Made by a program: the position numbers and the translations under genes
DNA from: Wuchereria bancrofti
Taxonomy: Eukaryota > Nematoda > Chromadorea > Rhabditida > Onchocercidae
Assembly (NCBI GenBank): GCA_005281725.1
Contig: SSBO01000008.1
Coordinates: 3,268,671 to 3,332,670 of the forward strand
Length of the DNA: 64,000 nt
Direction: 5' to 3'
Part shown: positions 25,999-38,800 of the stretch, one piece after another
Position numbering within the stretch: position 1 is the stretch's first letter
How the letters are laid out: each line of letters begins with the position of its first letter
Notes under the pieces: model-generated
The model's input: only the letters and a program-made list of their open reading frames with translations
Database searches by the model: none
Told to the model about the DNA's origin: nothing

Positions 25999-27750
25999 CA
26001 TTTTGTGGAGAACAGTTATTAAAATTTATTTATGATGAGATGAGAGTTATATGTGTCTCAGATTTAAGTTACGATTTTTTGTCAGTCACATCTCTTAAGA
26101 ACGCAGTTATAGTAAAAATTTCTTCAGGTACTGCTTGAATATGCAATAAAATGATTGAGATATTAATGATTTAACTTCTGTACTAATAATTGTTGCCACT
26201 TCATTAATAGTATATATATATATGTATATATATATATATTATATCTCTCTTATTTCATATGTAGGCATATTGAAAAAAAGTTAGAGTTATCAGTTGGTAA
26301 ACTTTTTTTCTTAACTTATTAATATTTTATTATAATAGATAATGTGTTCAATCTAATTTGTGCAATTAACGACATGTGCATATTTATGAATTTTCTGATT
26401 AAAAAACACTTTTGTCTTGTAATATTTGTTTGTGTTTATGCATGTGTTATATGTATGTATGTGTATGTGATAGTGGAAAGCTGTTAATGAAAGTAAACGA
26501 TTGGCATACTTAGTGAAGTCATGAAAACAACGAAACTTAGAATATCTAGAAATTTCGATCTGGAACAACTTGTAAATCATTTTTACGAACTAGCATCTCA
26601 TTTATTTACTGTTCTCTTGATTTAAATAATATTACAGCTTGGGTTTTTTCCATTTTCATCAATTCCATATCCATTTTTTTCAAATTGTGGCGAATGAAAG
26701 TAGAAAATGTAAAAATAAAAGACTAATTGTTTACTGCTTCACTGAAAATAACTGTTAACGTTTCTAAGCATTATGTAATTGTAAGGTAGTAAGTACATGT
26801 TCACAAATGATATGGAACAAAGCAAAAGTGATTAAGTTTGGGCTGAATTGTTATCCTAACCTTCGTCTGCATCTTTCTACTTATCTCTTTAATTTTTGTT
26901 TCAATCACTTTCCGTGTTTGAATGGAGGCTGAGCATAAAGTTTATGTTCAAGTAAAATCTTAAGATCGACTTCCTATCCGTACTATCTCAACAGAACTTA
27001 CATTTTATTCTAAATTCTTTTACTCTATCTCTCTCTTTTCATCAGTATGTTTGTTGAAAGTGCAGTTTGCTGCTGTTAGTGGGATTGAACGTTTGATCTA
27101 GGGAATTATAGATCTTTGGTCAACAGCAGAGATTTGTCCTTTTTCTTCTTTTCTGTTAGTAATTACTAAATAGTTTAGAAAAGTAATTATTGAGTAGTCA
27201 GGAAGATGAGAGCATGAAATTTGAATTAAATTCCTTTGTAGTGGTACTAATTGGAAAATTAGGAAATTAGCATCTGTTATCTTTATATGCTCATTACTCA
27301 TGTAACAACAATCTGGACTCATTGTAATAATTGTTCCACATATGTGTACGGATGTTTATGAGGAACTTGAAACACATTGTGTTACAATATCAGCAATGTT
27401 TTTCTCTTCGATATATTTTATGTGAAACATAAAGTATTAAACATCCGTATCACAACATTATTCTGCCATTCCTTCATGATCATGTCAAGAGGCTCAGCCT
27501 TGGAAAAAGTTAAAGTTTTTTTGTATCTCTTTTACTCGTGATTACTTTCTTTCCTCTTTAATTTTATAATACTGGGCAGTTTGAATTATTGACTGTGTCC
27601 CTAAATGATATTGTTTATGTTGTATTATTTTGTTTGACATTATAGTTCTTAATGTATATAATTTCAAAGGGTCTATGGAACAATTTTTAATCTGTTCGAT
27701 TTGTTGCTTTGAAGATAGTTTTATCGTTACGATGATAAAAGTATTAAGAG
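25999..27750. other. AT-rich region upstream of the endosulfine coding exons
   Basis: No gene recognised. It includes a TA microsatellite (26210-26245). If the GC-rich island is the 5' exon of the endosulfine gene, this whole stretch is its first intron. Confidence 0.4.
26210..26245. repeat. TA dinucleotide microsatellite
   Basis: Run of TA with one TATG interruption. Confidence 0.9.
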
Positions 27751-27764
27751 TTTTGATTACAGCA

Positions 27765-28979
27765 ATGCTTAGTGGTGTTCAGAATTTGGACGAAGCCAAA
27801 AAATTGGTTGAGGAAGGCTTCACTTTCGAGAAGCAACAAGAGCATCTTCTGATGAGTAAGCTTGCAGCAAATGGCAAATTACCGATAAAACCACAGAGTA
27901 CTTTTCTTCAGAAGAAATTACAACAGCAAAGAGTATGTTTTATTTTAAAACGTTTGGTTTCCAAGAAATAGTAGAGAACTGGGGTTAGCTTTTTTGGTCT
28001 TTTTCAGAGCTCCTAAAATTTACATCTTTCTTTTTTTATGGTGTTGGTAAATTTCACGCTCGTTCAGAGGGAAAATATGCTTGATATAGCATCGGAGTAT
28101 TGATGTAACCAAATATTAAAGAGGTATAACTTGGAGTTAGTATCAGAAAACAGCTAGGTATAGGTAGAGAGTTCCGTTTTATTTAGCACTGTGAGATTAT
28201 TTTTTTCTTTCTATATCCAATCTAATTTGTTTCTTGCAGAAATTCTTTGATTCTGGTGACTATGCAATGAATAAGCAAAAAACGAATAATCCATCAGCAA
28301 ACTTACCAGTTGCCAATTTACAGAGCATTATGCAGAAATCGGCTTCAGTTGCTTCATCTGCACAGGTATTTTATATGAAAGTTTATTAACAGAAAAAAAG
28401 CACCTCAATCTTTTGAGTGTGTTGGTTTGCTGAAATTTTTGATATTTGCTAAACTTAGACATAGTCTAGTATTCAAGTTATTGATGAGAAACAGTGGTTA
28501 TCTACAAATAAGTGGTAATCTGTTATAGAATATAAGCAAAAAATAAACTATGTAAAAACAGAATACAAGCTATCAGGGTCATCGTCGGCGTATGTCGAAG
28601 CCCTCTAGTGCGCATTCATATAAATAATGTTTATTGAAATGAGAGCACCGTCAGTGTAATTGGAGTTTAGAGAAGATCTCATCTTTCTTTAGCATTGCTT
28701 TCCGTATTCCTGGAATTTCATGTTATTTAAATCAATTCTTTAATTGTAAAGAATTCTTTAATTCATCATTTCTTGTTTATGTTTCAGGAAGAAGTAGACG
28801 TGCCGCTTAAAATTGATGTTTCAACGACAGTAAGAGATGAATCGTTGCTAATTCCTCGTCCAGACACGGTCCCACAGCGTAAATCGTCAAACATTTACCC
28901 ATCTGTACATAGCAAATTGAGCCCACAGCCATATATTCATCACTCAACGCATGATAGTGACCCTCTCACAGGACCTTAG
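27765..28979 (+). CDS. ensa-1: Endosulfine/ARPP19 family PP2A-B55 inhibitor
   Basis: Three coding exons (27765-27932, 28240-28365, 28788-28979), phases 0 and 0, encode 161 residues against about 121 in human ENSA. The family signature KFFDSGDYAMNK opens exon 2. Ser61 in FDSGDY corresponds to the Greatwall kinase site that turns the protein into an inhibitor of PP2A-B55 at mitotic entry. Upstream, residues about 22-56 align with the conserved helix before it. Near the C terminus PQRKSS (Ser131/Ser132) matches the PKA site context QRKSS of ENSA/ARPP19. Between them is a linker of about 60 residues rich in Ser and Ala, longer than in vertebrates. The chosen ATG is the first after a clear acceptor (TTTGATTACAG, 27752-27762); the open frame continues upstream without family resemblance. 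The gene converges on the MED15 gene. Confidence 0.93.
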
Positions 28980-30677
28980 AAAGTTGTTTATGATATCTCT
29001 TATATTACAAATATTAACACGCCTGCTTCTCTATCTTTTCATCCAGCTGTATTAAGCCTGAGGGAAAGCATTTTTGTGTAGGCCTTAGGGAACAACTTCT
29101 TGCGAATACCAGTTTAAAGTCTTTCAAAATCTTTTTATTTTGTTAGAGATTATTCAGCAATGATCTCAGATCTCTATACTGTGCAAAATCTCTAGAGATC
29201 TCGGGGCTTTGAACACAATGCAAATAAATTCTTTAAGGGTTCTTTTTCTTTTTGGATATTATCCAAAATTAGTTATAAGCTTCCGCAGAAATTCATTCGG
29301 AATTTCGCTTCATATATTTTATTAATTGCCGGATTCATCATAAAAATTTGAAGCATGCTTATTTGTTGGTTGGTGTTTTTGCCCTTCATTCGTAAGTTTT
29401 TCTTTATTCATGTCATGATTACTTTTTTTATGAAAAGCATTTAGTTGCAATCTATAGTCATATAATTTGTTACATGCGAAAGTGTAAAAGTCAAGCCAGA
29501 ATTTATGAGCGAAAGTGAAGCCTTGATCATTAGGTTTCAATGTGGTTGGTTACGTTTCACGAGAAAAGCGTGCGAATGGCTATAGAATTGTTGAATTTCA
29601 AGGTGCTCCCGTTTGCAAGTTAATAACGAAGTCTTTATTTTCGCTGTACAAGTTCAAATACCTCACTAACATCCTGGAGGAAGCATTGTAAATCATGCAC
29701 TCTCATTCGGGTGAGATTCCAATCAATTTTATTTGCAATTTTGTTAAACCCACTCGCATCCCTGTACTTCTTACAACTTTATTCTTGTTTCTATGTTACC
29801 ACGTGGCACTTATTAATGACCGCTGTAAATGTCTTTTCTTTATTTCTTAATCATGCACTAAAACGGACTTTGATTCCTGGAATTCTCACTGTTTAATGAA
29901 ATAAAGAAATCAGAAAGCTGATCTATTGTTAATTGTTAAGGTAGCAGTTACATTCTGTAATATTCTAAATGAAGAAGTTACGAGTCTTAAGCGGATCATT
30001 TCATTTTCAAAGATGTTAATCATAAACTGATGTGAAGATATTTCGATATTTTAAAAATTGAACCATAGTATCAAGCCAGCTGGTGATATAATCATGTCCG
30101 TAGAAAACTGTCCATAGAAGTGGGTAATCCTTTGCACTCTTTGTACATATCAATTTCATTTCGTAAAAATTCCTTTATAAAATATTAAATAGCAAATTGT
30201 TTTATTCTCTCGGGATGTTGGCAATTTTAAAAACGTTTCCGCTTGGAAACATAACCTTCGAATAAGAAATATGAAAGAATAAAAGTGCAAGAGATATGGA
30301 AGAATGAGTGCGAAAGGGAAATTGTAGCAGACATTCACGACTTCTGCTTCATAATTGCTTTTTTTTTTTTAAGTTACTTTGAGATTAATATCATTCTGTT
30401 TATCGATTCAAAGGGCGAGGCTTGAAGTACTTTTTTTCGAAAGTAGGGATCTGTTTATGCTATTTATTTGAAAATGTCAGTAGATGGTTTTCCTTTTAGA
30501 ATTTATATCTTTTGTTAGTATTTGTAAACAGATGATCTGTATGTTGTTTGTTTTAAAAAATTGTATTGTTTCCCAATCTTGAATGACAAACGAAACTTGG
30601 AGAGCTTTTATCATCGGAAAGACGAATCGTTATAAATATTTATAAAAAGAAACAATCCATGCTGAGCAGGAAAGACT
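28980..30677. other. Convergent 3' region between endosulfine and MED15 genes
   Basis: Noncoding on present evidence. The left part should be the endosulfine 3' untranslated region and the right part that of MED15; AATAAA-type words lie at 29223 and 29901 on the plus strand. An open frame of 72 codons at 29322-29540 on the minus strand has no recognisable features and lacks splice context, so it is treated as chance. Confidence 0.5.
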
Positions 30678-33600
30678 CTATGTGCTCGCACTAGAACTAC
30701 CAATTTTTAGAACATGCAAAGAAGCAAGCTTCCAGGCATTGATAATTTCCGTGATACTTCGACAATTTACGGCCATATTTAAGCGCTTATCGAACTGTGT
30801 ATTGATATCGACCAAGTTAACACCACCGTAGGACCACCGATCACGCCATATGGATGCCCTAGATTCTGGATAGTTCAAAGGTATCACTAATCGCAATGGT
30901 GGTACTAGGAGCTGAAAGTTAATAAGGAAATGAAATTGCAATCAAAAACAGAGAATTATGAGCGGAAAAACCAAAATGTTGTAATGTAAAGACCTTTCAA
31001 CAGGTCAAGCAAAGAGATCATACCACCGCTAAATTATCAATGAAATCAAAGATTAGAGATGAAACCTCTAACAGGGACAAACTTACAATATCGTTTTCGA
31101 TAAACACTTGAATTTCTGTACAATCATCTGATATTGGAATAAATTCAGGGTCAAATCTAAAATTGTATTTTTATCAATAGGTCAAGTGGCTTTCGACGTT
31201 TCATCATCACATTAAAATATCTTAATATAAATTATGAAATGGAATAAGAAATGCATATATCATCTGTATTATTAAATATTCGTAAATATGACCTGTAATT
31301 GTATGGCCGAAGTTGGTCTGATGCTTCCTGTGATAATTCCAGCCGTGAACCATCTTGGCATATCACCGCTATACGTTCTAAAATACGACGAAATTACTAT
31401 AAGTTTATAAACTTAGCAATTAGCAGGTTTAATCCAGCAAAGTTCAATACCAGTAATATTAGTCTCCCAATATAAACACTGCAAATTATGATTATCAATT
31501 AATAAAAATAATATTACAGGAAACAAACCATCAGAATCTTCTTCTTTTTTGATTCGTTTCAGTGGTATTACACCTTTACTTTCCTTACTTTTCGTTTTTT
31601 CTTCTTTAACTGAGTTCATCACTTTTTCTGGGACTCTGGAATTTCGAAACACATCGAAATATTTCAATAAATTCCACATTAAGCTTAAATTTATAGCAAA
31701 AGAATGACAATGAGCAAGGCAAAATAAAATAATATTGTTTGTAAATAATATTGAAATTAATACAGTTGTTAATCAAAAAAAAAAAATTAATGTAATTGTT
31801 AATCTTAGTGTGGAAAATCACGATTATAGCGATTTTTTTTAAAGCCGACATTTTAAATTTAAGGCCAAATTGCCCAAATCCAATTAATCGAGATTTTCAC
31901 ACTAAGAAATAAATTCAACAGACTTACTTTATAGCATACTGATGGAAGTCACCCCAAGGATCTGGAAGTGGTGTCTTCGGAGCATCACCACTCTCCACAC
32001 GTAAAGCATCTATTAATGGGAAACAAAGTGAATCACGTTCGATTAAATTTCTTACACTAACAACCAACTTTTCCAGAAGTTTCAACTCTACTTTCCTGCA
32101 AAACTCAATTTTTGAACAAAATGGAATAAGTTTAAAAGATGGAGAAGAAACAGAACTGATAACACATATTTGAAAATTTTATTACTAGACCTTATAAATC
32201 TATTAATTGAATACATTAAAAATTTAATTTAAATGCAAATTTGGGATTTCGAAAATATGGTATAATTGGTATTCTGTATGAAATCGATGCAATAAAAGAA
32301 ACATTAAATTAATTAAAAAATTTACCGACGATTTTCCATTATTTCAAGGAGGCGCTCAAATTTCGACTTCGGTGCCTGCCCATCCAAACTGTAAACAAAA
32401 GAAGCCTTCAAATTCAGCATGAGCATTGAAATAATACAGAACAGCTATTCTAATAATTACTGTTTGGCTCAACTTTATTTAAAATTAATCCCTCTATGGC
32501 ATTATAAACTTTTATACAGCAGTAGGATAGATTCTTGGATTTGCCCACCCAATCAAATTTCCTTATAATAGATAATTCAAATAGTTGAAAAACAAGAATG
32601 AGTGAAAATCACCGATTTCTTTCAAGCAGTCTTTTGATATGTTCATGATAAGGCTTCAATAACTCTAGCTTCTGGCTATAAAGTGGTTCATCTGAGCTTT
32701 TATCACCTTTACTACTTATTGTACTGTGTGTCGCAGCTGCGTTTTCTGAAATAGGGAAATTAATTAAATTTCATAGGAAATTTTTTTGTGTCCAAATTAT
32801 TTTTTTCAAAATCTTTTACAATAAGAGAAGTTTATTACCAGGATGATGTTGGGTGTAAATTGCAGTTGGAACACTGTTTGGGCCTTTATGATGCAATGAA
32901 GAAGATTGTTGCAGAGTGGGTCCTACAGATGATGGCTGTGTAAGAGTAATTTGTTGTTGTGAGTTATAATTTTGAACATTTCCGGGATCCTGTGATTGAT
33001 ACTGTATACTTTGAGGAGCATTCATATTACTTGCTATATAATGACTTGGCATGCGTCTGAAATTTTGTTTAAAATTGTTTCAGTTTACATAAACTTGAGA
33101 CTAAAATTGCACATTTCATTTTAAAGTTCTTCAGTTCAATATAAATTAAACTACACGGGTAGTAAAGTAAACATTATGAAGTTAAATTCCATTCTTCATT
33201 TCATAAAGTTATGAATGTTTAACATTCCATGCGTACAAATGCTCTTACAATGAATCTTTTTATCTATCAGTACTTTTCTTAAAACTTACTGCACAGAGAC
33301 CTGTGCTGGTCCCATTTGTCCCATACCAGTTTGCAACGAAACGTTTTGCGCTGGATATGGTACTGGACCGCTCTGCACAGTTCCCATACGTACCATTTGT
33401 GTATTTCCTTTAAGAAATATTAATTGCTAGACAAATAAACTTCAAGCTTGTTACCCAATGGATTATCTCCAATTTTCTTCGAGTATTTTGAAACTATTCT
33501 TATCTTAAGATTTCTAATTAAATTTGCCAACGTAACAAACCTTGAGACATACCAACTTGCTGATTCAGTCCAACACTAATCATCATTCCACCAGTATTCA

Positions 33601-35183
33601 TCGTGCCTTGACCAGGATACTGCTGTGTTAACTACAAATGCTAAATTTAAACTTTCCAAATACAATTAACAATTGTAAAAACAAAATTAATTTCCTGCAA
33701 ATTTTTGCAAACTTATCCAAAAAGATATATCACAATCTGCGTTCAAAATGAATGATGATGGATGCACATCATTAGTACTTCCCAAACATCGTTCTGTTAG
33801 AACATATCGCGCAGCATCAAACTTTTTACCTATTCATTAAATTTATTCAAACACTAGGCAACCCTTATAATCTGATTTTAAAAACTAATTAATAAAGCTA
33901 AACCCTTACCCGGACACGTCCCTGTATAAATCCTAGAGCAACTTGTCGTTTTTTTTCAGCACTTGTTTCTGCATTAATTTGTTGTTGGGCCATCTGTTGT
34001 ACTTCAGGTGGTAAGCGCGATAACGCATCGCTCATTGTCCTAAAAAAGAGTACTCTCCTTAACTTTCGATTAGGACATTCTGTAACTTTCAGATCTGTTC
34101 ATTTTGAAGAAATTTCCAAGTTCGACACAAGAAGATTGATATAAAAATTTAAATACTAAAATAAGCAAACTGCATAAGTGGAAGAATAGTTTCTTAAAAT
34201 ATAAGTAAGAAAGATACAGAAGCCTTGGTTGCATTTGCGGATTTTGTACATACTGTCCCGATGCGATTTGTACTGGTTGCTGACCGGGCTGCATCATTGC
34301 CATGCCATATCTGGAAATTTAAGAAGTTAATTTATGAGACTAAATTAAATTCCCAGAATACTTGAGATTTTTGCAAATTACAAAAACATTCATTAACTTG
34401 TTTAAGTTTCATCGATTTTTATTTAATAAATTAGAAACTATCCTATATGATCTAATCTATATGCCTCACATGAAAAGGCAATCGGAATAAAATTCGGAAA
34501 TTTTAAGAGTGTAAAAAGGACAGTGCGGTATCCTAGGTAACTAATATAAAATGGTCTCAAATCTCTGATAATTATGTATAATTATAAAAATAAGACAAAT
34601 AATCTGATGGTAAACAATCTCAAGTTTAAGCAAAGTTTTGTAGAAAAAGAAAAAAACAATGACAGTGAAAAAAAAAATTAATAATACCTCTGTTGTCTAT
34701 GCAAATGTTGCGGTGTCACAGTTGTTGGTACAGAAATCTATAAAACATACAAATTTCGTTTTAATATTACTTCTTTCACGCATTCTCACTACTAATTGAT
34801 AATTGGATGATCTGAATCAAGATGAATGATTTGACGAATGATACAATAAAGCAAACCGTCGTTACTACCAAAAAAAAAAAAGCAAGAAAAGCCAAAAAAC
34901 ATATGGACTAACAAGGAAGAGCAAATGAGTAAGTATAAAAACAAAATTGTTAATTTAAAAAATAACTGGTAACAGCAGTACAATTTTATCAATTAATTAA
35001 ATCCAGTAAACAAATATTGGATTTGATGCTTTCTTATTTATTATTTATTTAATCTTAGCTCAAGACAAGATTAATGTGTAAAATTTGAAATATAAAAAAA
35101 GGAAAAAATAAGCTAACCATTCGAGGATTTTGCATCCGTTGTCCTTGTTGCATTATAAATTGTTGTTGATCGACGTAATTCAT
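30678..35183 (-). CDS. mdt-15: Mediator tail subunit MED15 (MDT-15 type), KIX domain not found
   Basis: Fourteen coding exons on the minus strand: 35118-35183, 34688-34737, 34254-34310 (or 34218-34310), 33910-34039, 33553-33631, 33290-33407, 32839-33056, 32613-32745, 32326-32388, 31928-32095, 31529-31635, 31293-31377, 31087-31156, 30678-30911. All phases agree; the product is 525 or 537 residues. The N-terminal half is Gln/Met/Pro/Gly-rich. The C-terminal half matches MED15: YSQKLELLKPYHEHIKRLLE, ERLLEIMENRR, a LCFPLIDAL block (QPLLDAV in human), and the last exon with VPPLRLVIPLNYPESRASIW and INAWK, like the VPPLELSVPADYPAQSPLW end of human MED15. MED15 links activators to Mediator; in C. 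elegans it controls lipid and stress genes. C. elegans MDT-15 is longer and starts with a KIX domain, absent here. An acceptor (GAATTTTAG) ends 2 bases before the ATG. Confidence 0.88.
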
Positions 35184-35250
35184 AGCTAAAATTCGTTCCT
35201 TTTTTGTAGAAACTATTCGAGTATAAAAAAAAAAAAAAAAAAAGAAAAAA

Positions 35251-35384
35251 AAACAAACGCTACGACAAATTACAATGCTAAAAAATACACATTTTAGTTT
35301 AAAGTAAAATACAAAAAAAAAAAAACAAACACTACGACAAATTACAATGCTAAAAAATACACATTTCAATTTAACGTAAAATGT
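35251..35384. repeat. Two-copy duplication upstream of MED15
   Basis: Copies of about 60 bp at 35251-35312 and 35323-35384 share CAAAC(G/A)CTACGACAAATTA and CAATGCTAAAAAATACACAT. Both are preceded by poly-A. The offset is 72 bases. Confidence 0.9.
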
Positions 35385-35815
35385 TAGCTAATCAAACTAA
35401 TTTTGATTAATAAATTTAATCATTGGCAACTCATACTTGAACCAATGTCGCTTTGAAGCAATTTCTCTTCCGCCGAAATAAGATGACACGGCCTCTTGCG
35501 CCAGGACAAGATGACACGATTTATGATTAATGTTGGGTAGCTATTGTTAGAATTAGATGGAAATTTTCTGTCAATTTTGAGAGTTTCATGCAAGTCTCTA
35601 TCGATGCATCTTTCAACTTACATATAATAAATATAAAATATTGGAGCATTTCATCTTCTTCTTTCATAATTCTTTATTCGGTATGTTAATAAATACTTAA
35701 TGCTTTTGCATGCAAAACTAAAAATACATTAAATTTTTATGTATGCACAACTAAATTTAGAAAATATCAAGATGCAATAGAAGTTGAGAATATTGAAATT
35801 TTAACAAAATAAATA

Positions 35816-35823
35816 TAATTGCA
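35816..35823 (+). promoter_or_regulatory. Splice (probably trans-splice) acceptor before EFL1 start
   Basis: AATTGCAG ends 29 bases upstream of the EFL1 ATG with no coding exon in front of it before the divergent MED15 gene. This position suggests spliced-leader addition. Confidence 0.5.
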
Positions 35824-35852
35824 GGTGAAAGAAAAGAAAGGGAAACGAAGGA

Positions 35853-38800
35853 ATGACACGGAAGCAATCAGATTGTGACACTTTTAAAAAGGTATTAGTT
35901 TATTTTAAAGAATAGTTTATCCTAAAAGAATAATAGATTTATCTTGAAGAAGTGATAGTTTATAGTAAAAATTTTTATTTTCAATATGAATTGTCATAGT
36001 TGTACATGATAGACTCATTTTTATCAAACTCAAAAGAAGGAGAAATGAGCAGAAAAAAAAAGAAAAAAGATATGGATTAACCATTAAATCTAATTGAACG
36101 AATTTTTTATTGAAAGTTTTTTAGGAAAGAGATGATAGTACATTAGTTTTATTATATCTATAATATTATTCTGATCCTTTTAAAACCTAAAATTGATTTG
36201 TCAAAAAATCTATTTGACACTTTAATAGCTAGCTAACTTTGAAATTTTTTAAGTGCACAAAATGATGGAAGACGATTATTTCTGTTTGATTCGTTTATTG
36301 TAGTACGTAGTAAAAGTATTGTTTAATTATAGTTGGATGCATCAAACATCCGTAATGTGTGTATAATTGCTCACGTAGATCACGGTAAAACGTGTCTTGC
36401 TGATTGTCTTATCTCATCGAATGGATTAATTTCGACTAGAATGGCTGGTAAATTACGTTATATGGATAGTCGCGAGGTAGTTTTTGTTATGATTTTCAGA
36501 TTTTTTTATAAAAAATAAAATATCATTCAATCTTTACCCTTTTAATGAGTTAGAGAAGTTGTATTTTGTAAAATACAATTTTTGGAATGAAATTTTGAGC
36601 TTTAGATTTTTTCGAAATTTTGAGTTTTGAAATTATATTCAATACGACAATATCGTAAAGCGGCCTATGAATGGATTCTTTTTAACATTCATAAGCATTC
36701 AGGATGAACAAATTCGTGGCATAACGATGAAAGCTTCGTCAATTGCTCTAGTATACGAGAACAATATCATAAATTTGATTGACAGTCCTGGACATGTTGA
36801 TTTTTCTGATGAAGTTTCCTCAGTATTGCTATTGTCAGATATAGCCTTTTTGGTGGTCGATGTGGTTTGTTGGATATTTTATTCTTAAATTTTAAATTTT
36901 TTATAAATGAAAATTTTCTTTGTTTTGAATTTGTATCTAGTGGATGTGAGGATTCATGACACTGAGTATTTTGCAGTCAAATAAGGACATTCCCATAATG
37001 CTAAAGTAAGCATATGTTGCTTGTTTCCCATCGGTTATCAATTAAAGTTTAGTGAGTCCTTTAATATGAGAGTCTCATTGATTGAAGTGCTGTTTCTTCA
37101 AATAATTAAATTACTGACTAAAAAACTAAATTTGCTTTTATCTTTCCAACTTTTGCTGTACTTTTTAAAACATTAACCTTTGCTTTCATGCTTCCTTCCA
37201 GTTCTGTAAATCGCTTCTGTTTAGGTTGAAGGACTTTGCTCACAAACTGAATTTCTCCTTCGGCAAGCAATTCAGCTAAATCTAGAAATAATTCTTGTTT
37301 TCAACAAAATTGATCGATTAGCTATAGAAATGAAACAGACACCTGCTGAGGCTTTTGCTCATATACGGTGTTTGCTGGAACAAGTAAACTTTATCATTGC
37401 TTAGTGAGATTGATTTTTATCAAGGTAATGAAATTTAGGTATAGCAGAAATTTTTGAATCAAAAATTGGCTATGATTTACACTTATGTTTCATTCTAACC
37501 TGTTCTTTTGGAATTTCTCCGAAGATTAAAGTGAAAAATGCACAGAAACCGAGAACAGATGTAAACCATTTTCAGGTTAATAGTTGTATCAGTCAGATCA
37601 TTTCTGGTGTTCTAGTTGAGCAGGAGGATTGGCATAGTGTTGAACGTGCTGAAAAGGGCTTGTATTTCTCACCAGAAAATGAAAATGTTATTTTTGCTTC
37701 AGCTTTGCATGGTTTGTTGTATGCGTTGTCATATGCTTCAGTTTTTCACTCAAACTGGGTTTGAAAAATACTTCAATTTCATGGGAACTGCATATTGCTT
37801 TAATTTTTCTTTTGTATTTTTTCTAGGTTACGGATTTTCCCTGTCGGATTTCGTCCAGATTTGGTCCAAGAAAATTAGTATACCAGAGAAGGATATATTA
37901 TCAAAACTCTTTACGGATTCATATTTTTCAAAAGGTGTGATCAAAGAAGGAGCAGAATGTCTAGGAAAGAAAACTTTATTTGAGCAGTTCATCTTGCAAC
38001 CATTATGGGATGTTCATAAATCCGGCCTTGTAGATGAAGATATGGAGAAACTGAAGGTTTATTTCTATTCAACATTGTTGATAACTTAGTTTTGTTTTGA
38101 TAAACATTGTGTGATTTGACATTAAGAAACATTTAATGCAAATGTCAGATTCAAGCAGTTTTTCACATGATTTTCAGGCATTTGCTGATAAAATGAATAT
38201 CAAAATTCGAAGCAGACGAACAATGGAAGCATTTGATGAATTTATGCGCGGTTGGCTTCCTTTGACGAGAGCTTGTTTCCGAGCTGCCATCGGCTCGTCA
38301 CCTTCTTATCAATCCTTCACACATCCTCGTCGCCTAGCGTCGTTGTCCTTGGACGAAAATCATTCTCTTTATGAAACCGTTAAAGCATGCGACAGTTCAG
38401 CTACTACTGTCGTTTTTGTTGCTAAAATATTGCAATATGGAGAAACTGTATTAGTAATGTGCCGTGTACTTTCTGGAAGTATTCGGAAAGATGACCAACT
38501 ATTTTTGATTAATAATAAACATTCAAATGGAACTGTCCTCGAAAGGTGCGCATTTCATTTTACATTTTGTGTTTTTTGTATGAGATGAAATACTGTTGTA
38601 ATTTTATTGCATTCATAGACCTCAAATTTTGAATTCATTATTTTAACAAATTCCACCATAAGTATGTTTTTCTGTTCTTTATTCCTTACTCTCCAGTAAT
38701 TTACCTTAGATAGTGTAGGTTTTTTTTTTTAATAATAAAAAACGATGTTTGTTTTGGTATCTTTCAATTTCTGTATGTTTCCAGCTTTTCTCAAGTTATC

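Larger units (their letters stand above)
35184..35852. promoter_or_regulatory. Shared 5' region between MED15 and EFL1 genes
   Basis: The two genes are head to head with 669 bases between start codons. On the MED15 side is an acceptor (AG at 35186-35187). On the EFL1 side is an acceptor AATTGCAG (35816-35823), 29 bases before the ATG. Between them are a poly-A run, a 60-bp tandem duplication (35251-35384) and a less AT-rich core at 35450-35525 with two AAGATGACACG copies (35480-35490 and 35508-35518). A bidirectional promoter is the simple reading. Confidence 0.6.

Noticed and set aside
29322..29540. 72-codon open frame on the minus strand between the convergent endosulfine and MED15 genes
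   Set aside because: No family resemblance, no splice or trans-splice acceptor before it, and it lies in the likely 3' untranslated region of the endosulfine gene on the other strand.
35386..35610. Open minus-strand frame of about 70 codons in the MED15-EFL1 interval as a KIX exon
   Set aside because: No ATG, no good acceptor, ends in a stop rather than a donor, and shows no KIX-like helices or tryptophan/leucine pattern.
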